From NCBI RefSeq assembly GCF_006716345.1, contig NZ_VFOX01000001.1:248001-312000 (forward strand): a stretch of DNA of 64,000 nucleotides. The letters run 5' to 3'. This DNA is from Microbacterium saperdae. GTDB lineage: Bacteria; Actinomycetota; Actinomycetes; Actinomycetales; Microbacteriaceae. The stretch's first letter is position 1. Every line of letters starts with the position of its first letter. The notes beneath the pieces were generated by a model that worked only from the letters and a program-made list of their open reading frames with translations, did not search any database and was not told where the DNA came from. Positions 1-8,274 of the stretch are shown here, piece after piece. A program made the position numbers and the translations under genes.

Positions 1-21
1 TCTCGACGAGTAGGCGAACAT
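1..21 (-). CDS. start of a third gene in the DUF2975 operon (partial, runs off the window)
   Basis: The reverse complement of the first 21 bases begins with ATG and reads M-F-A-Y-S-S-R, with the ATG overlapping the TGA stop of the DUF2975 gene upstream of it in the same TGATG fashion as the two preceding genes overlap each other. This overlap is the only support. In related genomes DUF2975 genes are often followed by a small XRE-type helix-turn-helix regulator, so that is the expected product, but seven residues cannot identify it. Confidence 0.35.
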
Positions 22-662
22 CAGACGAGTCCTTCCGTTTCCTTCTCGAGCACGTGCTTCTCCTGTTGCAGACGGATGCCCTGGCGGAACGCGGCCGCGA
101 TCAGGCCGACGGCGACGCCGGTCGCGAAGAGGGGCACGATCGACCAGAACTCGACCGGGTGGACGGGCTCTCCTGGACCGAGTCCGATCGCTCCGAGCAC
201 ACCGTTCAGTCCTCTGTTCTCGAGCATCACGATCAGCATCGGTGCGAGGACGAGCGTCCAGCCGATCGCGTCGAATGCCCGTGCGTTGCCCCGCACGAAG
301 AAGCGGCCGCGGAGGAAGTTCCACGCCACGAGCATGACGCCGATGATCACGATGAGCGGGGCGAGCGTCCACAGCACCAGCGAACCGATGATCGCGGCGG
401 TCGAGAGCGGATCCACGTCGGTCGCGAACACCATCACCTGCTGCGCGATGCCGTCGACCGAGACGGCTCCGGAGTCCGCTGTCGCGCTGAGGGGCTGCTC
501 GTCGATCGGCACGGACCACGCGATGCCCTGATCGCGGAAGGTGCCGAGGGTGCGCAGGATGGTGCTGATCGAGACGACGACCAGCGCGGCAGCGCCGAAG
601 AGCAGTACGGTGACCGCATCCGCGGTCTGGGAACGAGCGGTCCGGGAGGGGGAGGAGGACAT
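21..662 (-). CDS. DUF2975 family membrane protein, copy 2
   Basis: Predicted integral membrane protein of 213 residues with about four hydrophobic segments (around residues 12-32, 85-110, 130-150 and 175-195), the usual layout of DUF2975 proteins, whose biochemical role is unknown. I start it at the ATG at 662, which overlaps the stop codon of the upstream gene as TGATG; a longer open frame to 956 exists but its extra part is Arg/His-rich shadow sequence from the neighbouring gene. The last residues, E-T-E-G-L-V, are identical to the C-terminus of the upstream gene, so the two are probably a tandem duplication that has diverged elsewhere. Expression is expected to be coupled to the upstream gene from the promoter near 1300. 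Confidence 0.75.
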   Translation of the reverse strand: MSSSPSRTARSQTADAVTVLLFGAAALVVVSISTILRTLGTFRDQGIAWSVPIDEQPLSATADSGAVSVDGIAQQVMVFATDVDPLSTAAIIGSLVLWTLAPLIVIIGVMLVAWNFLRGRFFVRGNARAFDAIGWTLVLAPMLIVMLENRGLNGVLGAIGLGPGEPVHPVEFWSIVPLFATGVAVGLIAAAFRQGIRLQQEKHVLEKETEGLV

Positions 663-1279
663 CAGACCAGTCCTTCCGTCTCGCGCTGCAGCCGGTCGCC
701 GATCACGAACGCGGTGCCGATGACCGAGATGATGAACGCGGCCAGGACGAAGGTGAACGGCTCGATGCTGATCACGGCGTTGTCGACCGCGTTGTCGGTG
801 ACCTCCGCGACGGCGGCGTTGGAGAGCATGTTCTCGAAGAACTGCACGGCCGCGAAGCCGACCAGGCCGACGATGCCCGCCGCCATGACGAGCCGCGTGT
901 TGCGCCGACTGAAGACCGCGCCGGTCAGGATGCTGCGCGCCAGAAGCATCAGGCATCCGATCACCACCACGATCGTGACGATCTGAGCGATCTGTCCGAG
1001 GATGCCCGCTCCGATCGCGACCGGGGGCAGCGAGGGGACCGTGATGCTCGCCCGGTCGAGTTCGAGGGTGATGTTCTCCCCGTTCGCGCCGAGAGGGGCC
1101 TCGATCGGCTGGTCCACGAACTCGACCAGGACCGGGACCATCGTGCCGCTGAGGAGGGCGATGATGCGACTGATCGAGAAGACCGTGATGTAGGCGGCGA
1201 TCGCGACGCCGGCGATGCAGAAGCCGATGAGCGCGCCGGCGTCGCCGCGGGACAGCGTGCCCTGTTTCGTCGAGGTCAT
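662..1279 (-). CDS. DUF2975 family membrane protein, copy 1
   Basis: Predicted 205-residue inner-membrane protein with four hydrophobic stretches (roughly residues 15-45, 95-118, 128-150 and 175-195) and a polar extracytoplasmic loop after the first. This matches the DUF2975 family, often found beside a small HTH regulator and of unknown function. The start is supported by an excellent ribosome binding site (AAGGAGCGATC directly before ATG). It is the first gene of a minus-strand operon and its stop overlaps the start of a second DUF2975 gene. The upstream 60 bases are AT-rich and contain repeated CGATAA elements that look like an operator. Confidence 0.75.
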   Translation of the reverse strand: MTSTKQGTLSRGDAGALIGFCIAGVAIAAYITVFSISRIIALLSGTMVPVLVEFVDQPIEAPLGANGENITLELDRASITVPSLPPVAIGAGILGQIAQIVTIVVVIGCLMLLARSILTGAVFSRRNTRLVMAAGIVGLVGFAAVQFFENMLSNAAVAEVTDNAVDNAVISIEPFTFVLAAFIISVIGTAFVIGDRLQRETEGLV

Positions 1280-1289
1280 GATCGCTCCT

Positions 1290-1340
1290 TATCGATGATC
1301 GTTATTAGCGATAAACGATAAGGTAACGACAATCGATAAC
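1290..1340 (-). promoter_or_regulatory. candidate operator/promoter with repeated CGATAA elements
   Basis: The 50 bases before the DUF2975 operon are AT-rich in a GC-rich genome. They hold TTATCG at 1290-1295 and three copies of CGATAA at 1310-1315, 1317-1322 and 1335-1340, so one copy is inverted relative to the others. Spacings between neighbouring copies are short. This arrangement suggests binding by a dimeric or oligomeric regulator, possibly the small regulator expected further down the operon. No clear -35/-10 pair was assigned. Confidence 0.45.
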
Positions 1341-1482
1341 CTCGTCAACCCCCGTCGCTGTGAGCGCCTCGTCATCCCGCCCGCTGCGACCCCACTCCGC
1401 CGACGGCGAACACGGGCATACCTGCCCTGCGCGGTGGTTACTCTCGATGTACAGGCGCAGAGAACGTCATCGGCGTCAGCGC

Positions 1483-1497
1483 TTCGCCCCGTGCGAA
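1483..1497 (+). promoter_or_regulatory. ClgR-like operator before clpC
   Basis: TTCGC-N5-GCGAA is a perfect inverted repeat with 5-base arms, lying 15 bases before the clpC ATG. It fits the known actinobacterial ClgR recognition pattern (a TTCGC/GCGAA dyad with a 5-base spacer), and ClgR is an established regulator of clp genes in Streptomyces and Corynebacterium. No clgR gene lies in this window. Confidence 0.5.
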
Positions 1498-1511
1498 TAA
1501 GGAGTCACAGC

Positions 1512-4040
1512 ATGTTCGAGAGATTCACGGACCGAGCCCGTCGTGTGGTCGTCCTCGCCCAAGAAGAGGCGAAGATGCTCAACCACAACTACATCGGTAC
1601 CGAGCACATCCTGCTCGGCCTCATCCACGAGGGCGAGGGTGTCGCAGCCAAGGCGCTCGAGTCCCTCGGCATCTCGCTCGACGCCGTGCGCGAGCAGGTG
1701 CAGGACATCATCGGCCAGGGTCAGCAGCAGCCGACCGGCCACATCCCCTTCACCCCCCGCGCCAAGAAGGTGCTCGAGCTCAGCCTCCGCGAGGCGCTGC
1801 AGCTCGGCCACAACTACATCGGCACCGAGCACATCCTGCTCGGCCTCATCCGCGAGGGTGAGGGTGTCGCCGCGCAGGTCCTGGTCAAGCTCGGCGCCGA
1901 CCTGAACAAGGTCCGCCAGCAGGTCATCCAGCTGCTCTCCGGTGCTCCGGGTCGCGAGCCTGCCGCCGTCGGCGCGCAGAGCAACGACTCGCCCGCCGGA
2001 ACCCAGGGCGGCTCGGCCGTGCTCGACCAGTTCGGTCGCAACCTGACCCAGGCCGCGCGCGACAACAAGCTCGACCCGGTCATCGGCCGCGAGAAGGAGA
2101 TCGAGCGGGTCATGCAGATCCTGTCTCGTCGCTCCAAGAACAACCCGGTCCTGATCGGCGAGCCCGGCGTCGGCAAGACCGCCGTCGTCGAGGGTCTCGC
2201 GCAGGCCATCGTCAAGGGCGATGTGCCCGAGACGCTGAAGGACAAGCAGCTCTACTCGCTCGACCTCGGCTCGCTCATCGCCGGTTCCCGCTACCGCGGT
2301 GACTTCGAGGAGCGCCTGAAGAAGGTCACCAAGGAGATCCGCACGCGCGGCGACATCATCGTCTTCATCGACGAGATCCACACCCTCGTGGGTGCGGGTG
2401 CCGCCGAGGGCGCGATCGACGCCGCCAGCATCCTGAAGCCGCTCCTCGCACGAGGCGAGCTCCAGACGATCGGTGCGACGACACTCGACGAGTACCGCAA
2501 GCACTTCGAGAAGGATGCCGCTCTCGAGCGCCGCTTCCAGCCGATCCAGGTCGCCGAGCCGAGCCTGCCCCACGCGATCAACATCCTCAAGGGGCTGCGC
2601 GACCGCTACGAGGCTCACCACAAGGTGCAGATCACGGACGGCGCGATCGTCGCGGCGGCGAACCTCGCCGACCGCTACGTCTCCGACCGCTTCCTGCCCG
2701 ACAAGGCCATCGACCTGATCGACGAGGCCGGCGCCCGCCTGCGTCTGTCGATCCTGTCGAGCCCGCCCGAGCTGCGCGAGTTCGACGAGAAGATCGCCAA
2801 GGTCCGCGAGCAGAAGGAGATCGCCTCCGAGGAGCAGGACTTCGAGAAGGCCGCATCGCTGCGCGACGAGGAGAAGAACCTCCTGGCCGAGCGCCTGCGC
2901 CTCGAGAAGCAGTGGCGCTCGGGTGACGTCGCGACCGCAGCGGTCGTCGACGAGGGTCTGATCGCCGAGGTGCTCGCACAGGCCACCGGCATCCCGGTCT
3001 TCAAGCTCACGGAAGAGGAGTCCAGCCGACTCGTCTTCATGGAGAAGGCCCTGCACCAGCGCGTCATCGGTCAGGAGGAGGCGATCGCCGCCCTCTCCAA
3101 GACGATCCGTCGCCAGCGTGCCGGTCTCAAGGACCCGAAGCGTCCTTCGGGCTCGTTCATCTTCGCCGGCCCCACGGGTGTCGGAAAGACCGAGCTCGCC
3201 AAGGCGCTCGCCGAGTTCCTGTTCGACGATGAAGCGGCGCTGATCTCGCTCGACATGAGCGAGTTCGGCGAGAAGCACACCGTCTCGCGTCTGTTCGGCG
3301 CCCCTCCCGGATTCGTCGGATTCGAAGAGGGCGGCCAGCTCACCGAGAAGGTGCGCCGCAAGCCGTTCAGCGTCGTGCTCTTCGATGAGATCGAGAAGGC
3401 GCACCCGGACATCTTCAACTCGCTCCTGCAGATCCTGGAAGAGGGTCGTCTGACCGACGGCCAGGGTCGCGTGATCGACTTCAAGAACACCGTGATCATC
3501 ATGACCACCAACCTCGGTGCGCGTGACATCGCCGGTGGTCCGGTCGGCTTCCAGGTCGAGGGCAGCAACTCCACGACCTACGAGCGGATGAAGGGCAAGG
3601 TCAACGAGGAGCTCAAGCGCAACTTCAAGCCGGAGTTCCTGAACCGTGTCGACGACATCATCGTGTTCCCGCAGCTGTCGAAGGACGAGCTGGTGCAGAT
3701 CGTGGACCTGTTCACGAAGCGCCTGAGCGAGCGTCTGCTCGACCGCGACATGACGATCGAGCTGTCGCAGGCCGCCAAGGAGCGTCTGATCGAGATCGGC
3801 TTCGACCCGGCACTCGGTGCCCGACCGCTGCGTCGCGCGATGCAGCACGAGGTCGAGGACCGTCTGTCCGAGAAGATCCTGCACGGCGAGCTCAACGCCG
3901 GAGACCACGTCAAGGTGGACCTCCAGGACGGCGAGTTCCAGTTCGAGCACGGTCCGCGTGGCGAGAAGATCTCCGTCGGCGTCAACACCGGTGGCGAGAT
4001 CACGGCGACTCCCGACCTGGCGGTCGCCAGCGGGGAGTGA
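1512..4040 (+). CDS. clpC: ATP-dependent Clp protease ATP-binding subunit ClpC
   Basis: AAA+ unfoldase of 842 residues that feeds substrates to the ClpP peptidase in the cytosol. Two N-terminal Clp repeats are clear, each with the phrase [14 protein letters not shown] (around residues 17-35 and 92-110). AAA module 1 has Walker A GEPGVGKT near 216-223 and Walker B IDEIHTL. A UVR-type coiled segment ([16 protein letters not shown]) lies near 440. AAA module 2 has Walker A GPTGVGKT near 553-560 and the DEIEKAHPD motif. The length is normal for ClpC. The ATG at 1512 is chosen because the protein then begins [11 protein letters not shown] as in the family and AAGGAG lies 8 bases before it; an in-frame GTG at 1434 adds nothing family-like. 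A ClgR-like box precedes the start and a strong hairpin follows the stop. Confidence 0.97.
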   Translation: MFERFTDRARRVVVLAQEEAKMLNHNYIGTEHILLGLIHEGEGVAAKALESLGISLDAVREQVQDIIGQGQQQPTGHIPFTPRAKKVLELSLREALQLGHNYIGTEHILLGLIREGEGVAAQVLVKLGADLNKVRQQVIQLLSGAPGREPAAVGAQSNDSPAGTQGGSAVLDQFGRNLTQAARDNKLDPVIGREKEIERVMQILSRRSKNNPVLIGEPGVGKTAVVEGLAQAIVKGDVPETLKDKQLYSLDLGSLIAGSRYRGDFEERLKKVTKEIRTRGDIIVFIDEIHTLVGAGAAEGAIDAASILKPLLARGELQTIGATTLDEYRKHFEKDAALERRFQPIQVAEPSLPHAINILKGLRDRYEAHHKVQITDGAIVAAANLADRYVSDRFLPDKAIDLIDEAGARLRLSILSSPPELREFDEKIAKVREQKEIASEEQDFEKAASLRDEEKNLLAERLRLEKQWRSGDVATAAVVDEGLIAEVLAQATGIPVFKLTEEESSRLVFMEKALHQRVIGQEEAIAALSKTIRRQRAGLKDPKRPSGSFIFAGPTGVGKTELAKALAEFLFDDEAALISLDMSEFGEKHTVSRLFGAPPGFVGFEEGGQLTEKVRRKPFSVVLFDEIEKAHPDIFNSLLQILEEGRLTDGQGRVIDFKNTVIIMTTNLGARDIAGGPVGFQVEGSNSTTYERMKGKVNEELKRNFKPEFLNRVDDIIVFPQLSKDELVQIVDLFTKRLSERLLDRDMTIELSQAAKERLIEIGFDPALGARPLRRAMQHEVEDRLSEKILHGELNAGDHVKVDLQDGEFQFEHGPRGEKISVGVNTGGEITATPDLAVASGE

Positions 4041-4062
4041 CCTGAGCCGGTCGAAAGACCAG

Positions 4063-4106
4063 GATCGACGAAGGGCGGATGCTGCGGCATCCGCCCTTCG
4101 TCGATC
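4063..4106 (+). terminator. strong hairpin terminator after clpC
   Basis: Arms at 4063-4082 and 4087-4106 are perfectly complementary over 20 bases with a 4-base loop. No T-run follows, as is usual in high-GC actinobacteria. It separates clpC from the acetyltransferase gene that starts at 4135. Confidence 0.8.
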
Positions 4107-4134
4107 TACCAGCTGCGGGTTCTAGGCTGGAGGG

Positions 4135-4638
4135 GTGAGCGAGTACATCGTCCGACCGGCGCGCAGCGCCGACATCATCGGTATCCGGAACCTTCTGCAG
4201 CCGATGGTCGAGCAGCGCATCCTGCTCGGCAAGGACCTGGCCGTGCTCTACGGCTCTGTGCAGGAGTTCGTGGTGGCCGAGGCCGACGGCGAGCTGATCG
4301 GCTGCGGTGCCCTGCACGTGATCTGGGAAGACCTCGGCGAGGTGCGCACGCTCCTGGTGCGCGACGACTGGCTGCATCATGGCGTCGGCCGGGCGATCGT
4401 GGACCGGCTCGAGAGCAACGCCGCCACGCTCGGCCTGTCGCGGTTGTTCTGCCTGACCTTCGAGGTCGACTTCTTCGGACGCCGCGGATACACGCCGATC
4501 GGGGAGCAGGTCGTCGACCCTGACGTGTACTCGCAGCTGCTGCGCAGCGGCGACGCAGGTGTCGAGGAGTTCCTCGACCTCGCCCATGTGAAGCCGAACA
4601 CGCTCGGCAACACCAGGATGATCCGGCAGCTCAACTAA
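4135..4638 (+). CDS. GNAT amino-acid N-acetyltransferase, short ArgA type
   Basis: A 167-residue GCN5-related acetyltransferase. The acetyl-CoA loop is seen as HHGVGRAIV around residues 82-90, followed by the C-terminal FFGRRGYTPIG segment typical of amino-acid N-acetyltransferases. Its whole length resembles the short stand-alone N-acetylglutamate synthases used by actinobacteria in place of the long ArgA or ArgJ, which would place it at the first step of arginine synthesis; that assignment is by family resemblance and no other arg gene is nearby. The start is GTG at 4135, preceded by GGAGG. It sits alone between the clpC terminator and a membrane-anchored protein gene. Confidence 0.75.
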   Translation: MSEYIVRPARSADIIGIRNLLQPMVEQRILLGKDLAVLYGSVQEFVVAEADGELIGCGALHVIWEDLGEVRTLLVRDDWLHHGVGRAIVDRLESNAATLGLSRLFCLTFEVDFFGRRGYTPIGEQVVDPDVYSQLLRSGDAGVEEFLDLAHVKPNTLGNTRMIRQLN

Positions 4639-4647
4639 TCTGGAGGG

Positions 4648-5298
4648 ATGGTCCGCCCCTCTGCAGCTGTCTACCGCCGGCGTCGGGTGGTCCTGCTCGG
4701 CGGATTGATCCTGCTCCTCGCCGCGATCGGCGTCGGGGTATGGCTCGTGATCGCCCAGCCGTGGGCGCAGGGGGCCGATCAGCCCACATCGAGCCCGACC
4801 ACCTCCGCGAGCGGGACACCGTCGTCGACGCCCTCGTCCGATGCCGAGTCGCCCTCGCCGGACCCCACGGCCCCCGCGACTCCCACCATCGTGGCCTGCA
4901 CCGCGAAGGACGTCGAGGTCGCCGCGGTCACCGATGCCGAGACCTACGCGGCGGGCGTGCTGCCCAAACTGTCGATCTCGCTGACGAACAAGAGCGCGAC
5001 CGACTGCACGATGGATGTCGGGTCGACCACGCAGACGTTCACCGTGATGAGCGGGTCCGACGTCTGGTGGCGGTCGACGGACTGCCAGGAGAACCCGAGC
5101 AGCATGATCGTGACGCTCAAAGCCGGCGCGACGGTCACGAGCAAGGATCCGGTGACGTGGGACCGCACGCGATCGAGCGTCGAGACCTGCGCGCAGGAGA
5201 ACCGTCAGCGCGCCCCCGGTGGCGGAGCCTCGTACCACGTGGAGGTCGCGATCGGCGGCTTCACGGGTCTCACCACGAAGCAGATCCTGCTGTACTGA
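4648..5298 (+). CDS. membrane-anchored extracytoplasmic protein of unknown function
   Basis: A 216-residue protein. A short basic N-terminus (VYRRRRVV) is followed by one hydrophobic helix (about residues 15-37), a low-complexity Ser/Thr/Pro linker (about 45-75), and then a compact domain with four cysteines that begins near VACTAKDVEV. The layout is a signal-anchor with an exported beta-rich domain facing the wall side, resembling DUF4232-like actinobacterial proteins in size and Cys placement, though I could not assign a family firmly. The start ATG at 4648 has GGAGG directly upstream. It begins 9 bases after the acetyltransferase stop and may be cotranscribed with it. Confidence 0.6.
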   Translation: MVRPSAAVYRRRRVVLLGGLILLLAAIGVGVWLVIAQPWAQGADQPTSSPTTSASGTPSSTPSSDAESPSPDPTAPATPTIVACTAKDVEVAAVTDAETYAAGVLPKLSISLTNKSATDCTMDVGSTTQTFTVMSGSDVWWRSTDCQENPSSMIVTLKAGATVTSKDPVTWDRTRSSVETCAQENRQRAPGGGASYHVEVAIGGFTGLTTKQILLY

Positions 5299-5643
5299 CC
5301 CGGAGATCCTGCGTCAGTTCGAAGCGAATCTTCGGTCGCGCCTTCGAATATCGATGCGTACGCCGATTTTCTGTTCGGAAGGGTCTGATTTTACTGCTAT
5401 TGGGCAGAGGGGGGCTGACAGTTCCCATTCTTTGGGATACCATTGACTTGGCTCTCGGGATCATGCGGCACATGCCATCCCCAGTGGCGTCGAACTACAG
5501 CGTCCCCAGCGCTTCGACATCGCCGCTCGAGAGTCCGAGGGCCCTCTCGAGTACCCCAGTCCCCAATGTGGGACTCGAGAGGGCCCCAATCGTCTCCGCT
5601 CCCTTTCGGCGTGCGCCACGCTCAGCGTGCCTAAGCTGGAGGC
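5299..5643. other. 345-base intergenic region, relatively AT-rich
   Basis: No convincing gene. The first part (about 5330-5450) is clearly more AT-rich than its surroundings and could hold promoters. The second part contains three CTCGAGAG-type elements that can form alternative hairpins, described separately. A minus-strand open frame of about 67 codons across 5270-5473 has no ribosome binding site or recognisable composition and is not called. Confidence 0.5.
5526..5586 (+). promoter_or_regulatory. alternative-hairpin element, candidate attenuator
   Basis: Element 1 is CTCGAGAG at 5526-5533, element 2 is its reverse complement at 5544-5551, and element 3 is CTCGAGAG again at 5574-5581. Elements 1 and 2 can pair (8 bases), but 2 and 3 can pair much better, as 14-base perfect arms at 5539-5552 and 5573-5586. 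A further small hairpin, AGTCCC at 5558-5563 with GGGACT at 5570-5575, shares three bases with arm 3. This mutually exclusive geometry resembles an attenuator before the SseB-domain gene at 5644, but function is inference only. Confidence 0.4.
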
Positions 5644-6054
5644 ATGGCAGCGAAGAAGGCGAAGTCCGCGAAGAAGAAGCCCGCACCCGAGGAGTTCCGC
5701 TCCGAGGCGCTCGCGCTGGCGCTCGAGAAGCAGGACATCGCCGCGGTCGCGTTGGCGCTCCGCAACGGCACCACCGTGGTCCCGCTCATCGCGCCCGGTG
5801 CCCGCGACAATCCTCTCGACAGTGGCGAGGTGTGGACGTATCGCGATCGGGAGACCGGCGACCTCGCGCTCCTGCTGTTCAGCGACGCCGTGAACAAGCC
5901 GGCCAACCTGCCTCCGGGCGTGGGGATCTACGACGCCGTCTGGTTGCGCAAGTTCCTCGCGGCGCATCCGATCACCACGGTGTTCCTGGACATCGCCGGT
6001 CCGCATCCGATGCAGGCCGCGCCTGCCGACCTGCTGCAGGCGCTCGACGCCTGA
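5644..6054 (+). CDS. SseB N-terminal domain family protein
   Basis: A 136-residue cytosolic protein. After a Lys/Ala-rich N-terminal tail (residues 1-16) comes a single domain containing LALRNGTTVVPLI, an aromatic WTYRDRETGDLALLLFSD stretch and a C-terminal helix, which matches the SseB N-terminal domain family found widely in actinobacteria with unknown function. The ATG at 5644 is preceded by CTGGAGGC, a good ribosome binding site. The gene is monocistronic and converges with radA; the gap between the two stops is 17 bases. A candidate attenuator structure lies 60 bases upstream. Confidence 0.65.
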   Translation: MAAKKAKSAKKKPAPEEFRSEALALALEKQDIAAVALALRNGTTVVPLIAPGARDNPLDSGEVWTYRDRETGDLALLLFSDAVNKPANLPPGVGIYDAVWLRKFLAAHPITTVFLDIAGPHPMQAAPADLLQALDA

Positions 6055-6071
6055 CTCTCAGCCTCCGCGGC

Positions 6072-7439
6072 TCAGAACGGGGGCAGATCCGGAACGGCCC
6101 GCAGCCCCGGCTTATGCGCGCGCACGTCGTCGAGTGCGGCGCGCAAGGACTTCGAGCGATCGTCGACCACGCGCTCGTAGCCGAGGCGTGCGGCCTCCGA
6201 TCGTCGCTGCGCTGCCTGGGTGACGGGCCGGATCTCTCCGGCGAGGCTCAGTTCGCCCACGGCGGCGACCGAACGCGGCACCGAGAACTGCTGAATCGAC
6301 CCCGCGACCGCGACCGCGATGGCGAGGTCGGCCGCGGGCTCGGTGAAGCGCACGCCCCCGACTGTGGAGACGTAGACGTCGAGTTGCCCGGTGGGGATGC
6401 GCGCCCGCTTCTCGAGGATCGCGAGCACCATCGCCACGCGAGAGGAGTCGACCCCGTGCACGATGCGGCGCGGGTTCGGCGAGGTGCTCGGCACCGTGAG
6501 CGCCTGCACCTCGACGGGGAGCGCACGCCGGCCTTCGAGCGAGATGGCCACGCACGTGCCCGGCTCCGTCGCTCCCTGCGAGAGGAAGAGGCCGGAGGGA
6601 TCGGGCACCTCGGAGATGCCGTCGCCGGCCATCTCGAAGCAGCCGACCTCGTCGGTCGGCCCATAGCGGTTCTTGAGCGCGCGGATGAACCGCAGCGATG
6701 TCTGCCGGTCGCCCTCGAAGTGGCACACGACGTCGACCAGGTGCTCCAGCACGCGGGGGCCGGCGACCTGCCCGTCCTTCGTGACGTGTCCGACGAGGAT
6801 GACGGGAAGACCGCGCTCCTTCGCGACGCGGATCAGCGCCGAGGCGACTTCGCGCACCTGACTCGGCTGCCCGGCGGCGCCGTCGATCAGGGAGGAGGAG
6901 ACGGTCTGCACGGAATCGACGATCACGAGTTGCGGCTGCACCTCGTCGATGTGCCCGAGGATCGTGCCGAGGTCGGTCTCGCTGGCCAGGTACAGCTCGT
7001 CGTGCAGCGCGCCCGTGCGCTCTCCACGCAGTCGTACCTGCGCCTGGGACTCCTCGGCGCTCGCGTAGAGCACCCGCCGCCCCGCGCGCGCCGCTTGAGC
7101 CGCGACCTCGAGCAGCAGCGTCGACTTGCCCACGCCGGGCTCGCCGCTGAGCAGGATCGCCGCACCCGGCACGATGCCACCGCCCAGTACGCGGTCGAAC
7201 TCCCCGACGCCGCTCGTGCGTCGAGGGGCGTCGAGCGTGGTGATCTGCGTGATGGGTCGGGCCGCGCGATCGGCGGTCGGCGCCTGCGCGGTCACCCGCT
7301 GCAGGATCCCGGTCTTGGCGGCCTGCTCCTGCACGGTTCCCCACTGCTGGCACTCGCCGCACCGGCCGACCCACTTGGCGGTCGTCCACCCGCATTCGGT
7401 GCAGACGTACGCCGGGGGAGCGGGTTTTCGGGTGGCCAT
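6072..7439 (-). CDS. radA: DNA repair protein RadA (Sms)
   Basis: A 455-residue RecA-like ATPase that promotes branch migration during recombinational repair. It begins with a C4 zinc finger (C13-x2-C16 and C27-x2-C30). The RecA-like core has Walker A GEPGVGKST at 99-107 and Walker B LVIVDSVQT near 171. The RadA-specific motif, usually KNRFG, reads KNRYG here (256-260), a conservative Phe-to-Tyr change. The C-terminal third is a Lon-protease-like domain (GGVRFTEPAADLAIAVAV) without the Ser-Lys catalytic pair, as in all RadA proteins. Length is normal. The ATG at 7439 has a weak GGAAG upstream. It is divergent from the Cys-cluster regulator gene. Confidence 0.95.
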   Translation of the reverse strand: MATRKPAPPAYVCTECGWTTAKWVGRCGECQQWGTVQEQAAKTGILQRVTAQAPTADRAARPITQITTLDAPRRTSGVGEFDRVLGGGIVPGAAILLSGEPGVGKSTLLLEVAAQAARAGRRVLYASAEESQAQVRLRGERTGALHDELYLASETDLGTILGHIDEVQPQLVIVDSVQTVSSSLIDGAAGQPSQVREVASALIRVAKERGLPVILVGHVTKDGQVAGPRVLEHLVDVVCHFEGDRQTSLRFIRALKNRYGPTDEVGCFEMAGDGISEVPDPSGLFLSQGATEPGTCVAISLEGRRALPVEVQALTVPSTSPNPRRIVHGVDSSRVAMVLAILEKRARIPTGQLDVYVSTVGGVRFTEPAADLAIAVAVAGSIQQFSVPRSVAAVGELSLAGEIRPVTQAAQRRSEAARLGYERVVDDRSKSLRAALDDVRAHKPGLRAVPDLPPF

Positions 7440-7485
7440 GCTTCCAGGCTATCGGCGGCATCTGACATCCCTATCGGCCCCGGCA

Positions 7486-7497
7486 TTATTCACGGCC
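7486..7497 (+). promoter_or_regulatory. shared 12-base element, copy before the cyd regulator
   Basis: TTATTCACGGCC occurs here, 43 bases before the regulator ATG, and again exactly at 8197-8208 before cydA. A 12-base identity in both promoters suggests a common operator or promoter core, most simply autoregulation by the intervening regulator. Confidence 0.5.
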
Positions 7498-7539
7498 GAA
7501 TGGCTCTGCGCGCGACGGCGCCCTGGCCATAATGGAGTC

Positions 7540-8184
7540 ATGGCCAATGCCGGGCCCATCTGCGGGCCGATCTCGACCTTCTCGCGCGTGCAGCTCCTGC
7601 ACCTGCTCTTCGAAGCGAGCGCAGCGCAGACGCGCCCCGAGCGCACGATCGGCGAGCTGTGCGAGGCCACGGGCCTGCACCCCAACACGATCCGCGAGCA
7701 CCTGCAGCGTCTGATCGAGGGCGGCTACGTCATCCAGTCCACGGAGCACCGCACCACACGCGGTCGCCCGCGCACGCTGTACAGTGCGGCGACCGGTGCC
7801 GCGGATGCCTCCAGTCCCATCGCCCGCGACAAGGTCACGGCGGCCGCGCGTCGCGGTGACCTGCTGCGTCGGGTGCTTCCCGCGTCGGCATCCGCTCTGG
7901 GTCGCGATGCGACCTATCAGCTGGACGCCCTGATCGAACACTTGGAGGAGAGCGGCTTCGAGCCCGTCGTCGATGACGAGCAGCTCACAGTCGACCTCAG
8001 CCCCTGCCCGCACGCCGCGGGCCGCGCCGAAGACCGTCCGATGCTGTGCACCGTGCACCTCGGCCTCATGCAGGGGGTGCTCACCGAAGCCGGTGGGCCG
8101 CTCGCTGCCGAGGCCGTACGCACCTCCGCCCTCCCGGCGGATTGCACCGTGCAGCTGCGACTGACGGAGATGACCGCCGCCTAG
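7540..8184 (+). CDS. winged-helix regulator with C-terminal Cys/His cluster, probable cyd regulator
   Basis: A 214-residue protein. The N-terminal winged-helix DNA-binding domain has the recognition-helix phrase TGLHPNTIREHLQRL near residues 44-58 and a wing containing RGRPRTLYS. The C-terminal part has CPH (C156, H158), CTVH (C170, H173) and a last cysteine at C202, the arrangement seen in SufR-like and related regulators that bind a metal or iron-sulfur cluster. Cluster binding is inference. It lies directly upstream of cydABDC in the same direction, and the two promoters share an exact 12-base element, so it is likely the regulator of cytochrome bd oxidase in response to redox or oxygen. 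The ATG at 7540 gives a family-like N-terminus; the open frame extends upstream without support. Confidence 0.75.
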   Translation: MANAGPICGPISTFSRVQLLHLLFEASAAQTRPERTIGELCEATGLHPNTIREHLQRLIEGGYVIQSTEHRTTRGRPRTLYSAATGAADASSPIARDKVTAAARRGDLLRRVLPASASALGRDATYQLDALIEHLEESGFEPVVDDEQLTVDLSPCPHAAGRAEDRPMLCTVHLGLMQGVLTEAGGPLAAEAVRTSALPADCTVQLRLTEMTAA

Positions 8185-8196
8185 GCGCCATCTGTC

Positions 8197-8208
8197 TTAT
8201 TCACGGCC
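8197..8208 (+). promoter_or_regulatory. shared 12-base element, copy before cydA
   Basis: Exact second copy of TTATTCACGGCC, here 67 bases before the cydA ATG and 12 bases after the stop of the regulator gene. See the copy at 7486-7497. Confidence 0.5.
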
Positions 8209-8274
8209 TGCAGCCCCACCGGGGCGGCGGGCTCGCCGTTAGCGTGGCTGCAGGCTGAGAAAGAGGAGTGGCCC

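Noticed and set aside
1476..3950. An 824-codon open frame on the minus strand across clpC
   Set aside because: It is the antisense shadow of clpC, rich in Asp/Glu/Arg/Leu patterns with no domain, and the opposite strand is an unmistakable ClpC.
5270..5473. A 67-codon minus-strand frame in the gap before the SseB gene
   Set aside because: There is no ribosome site and no conserved-looking composition, and it overlaps the end of the membrane-anchored protein gene.
4740..7532. A 930-codon plus-strand frame across the SseB and radA region
   Set aside because: It crosses several genes in a third frame, with Arg/His-rich composition and no recognisable motif.
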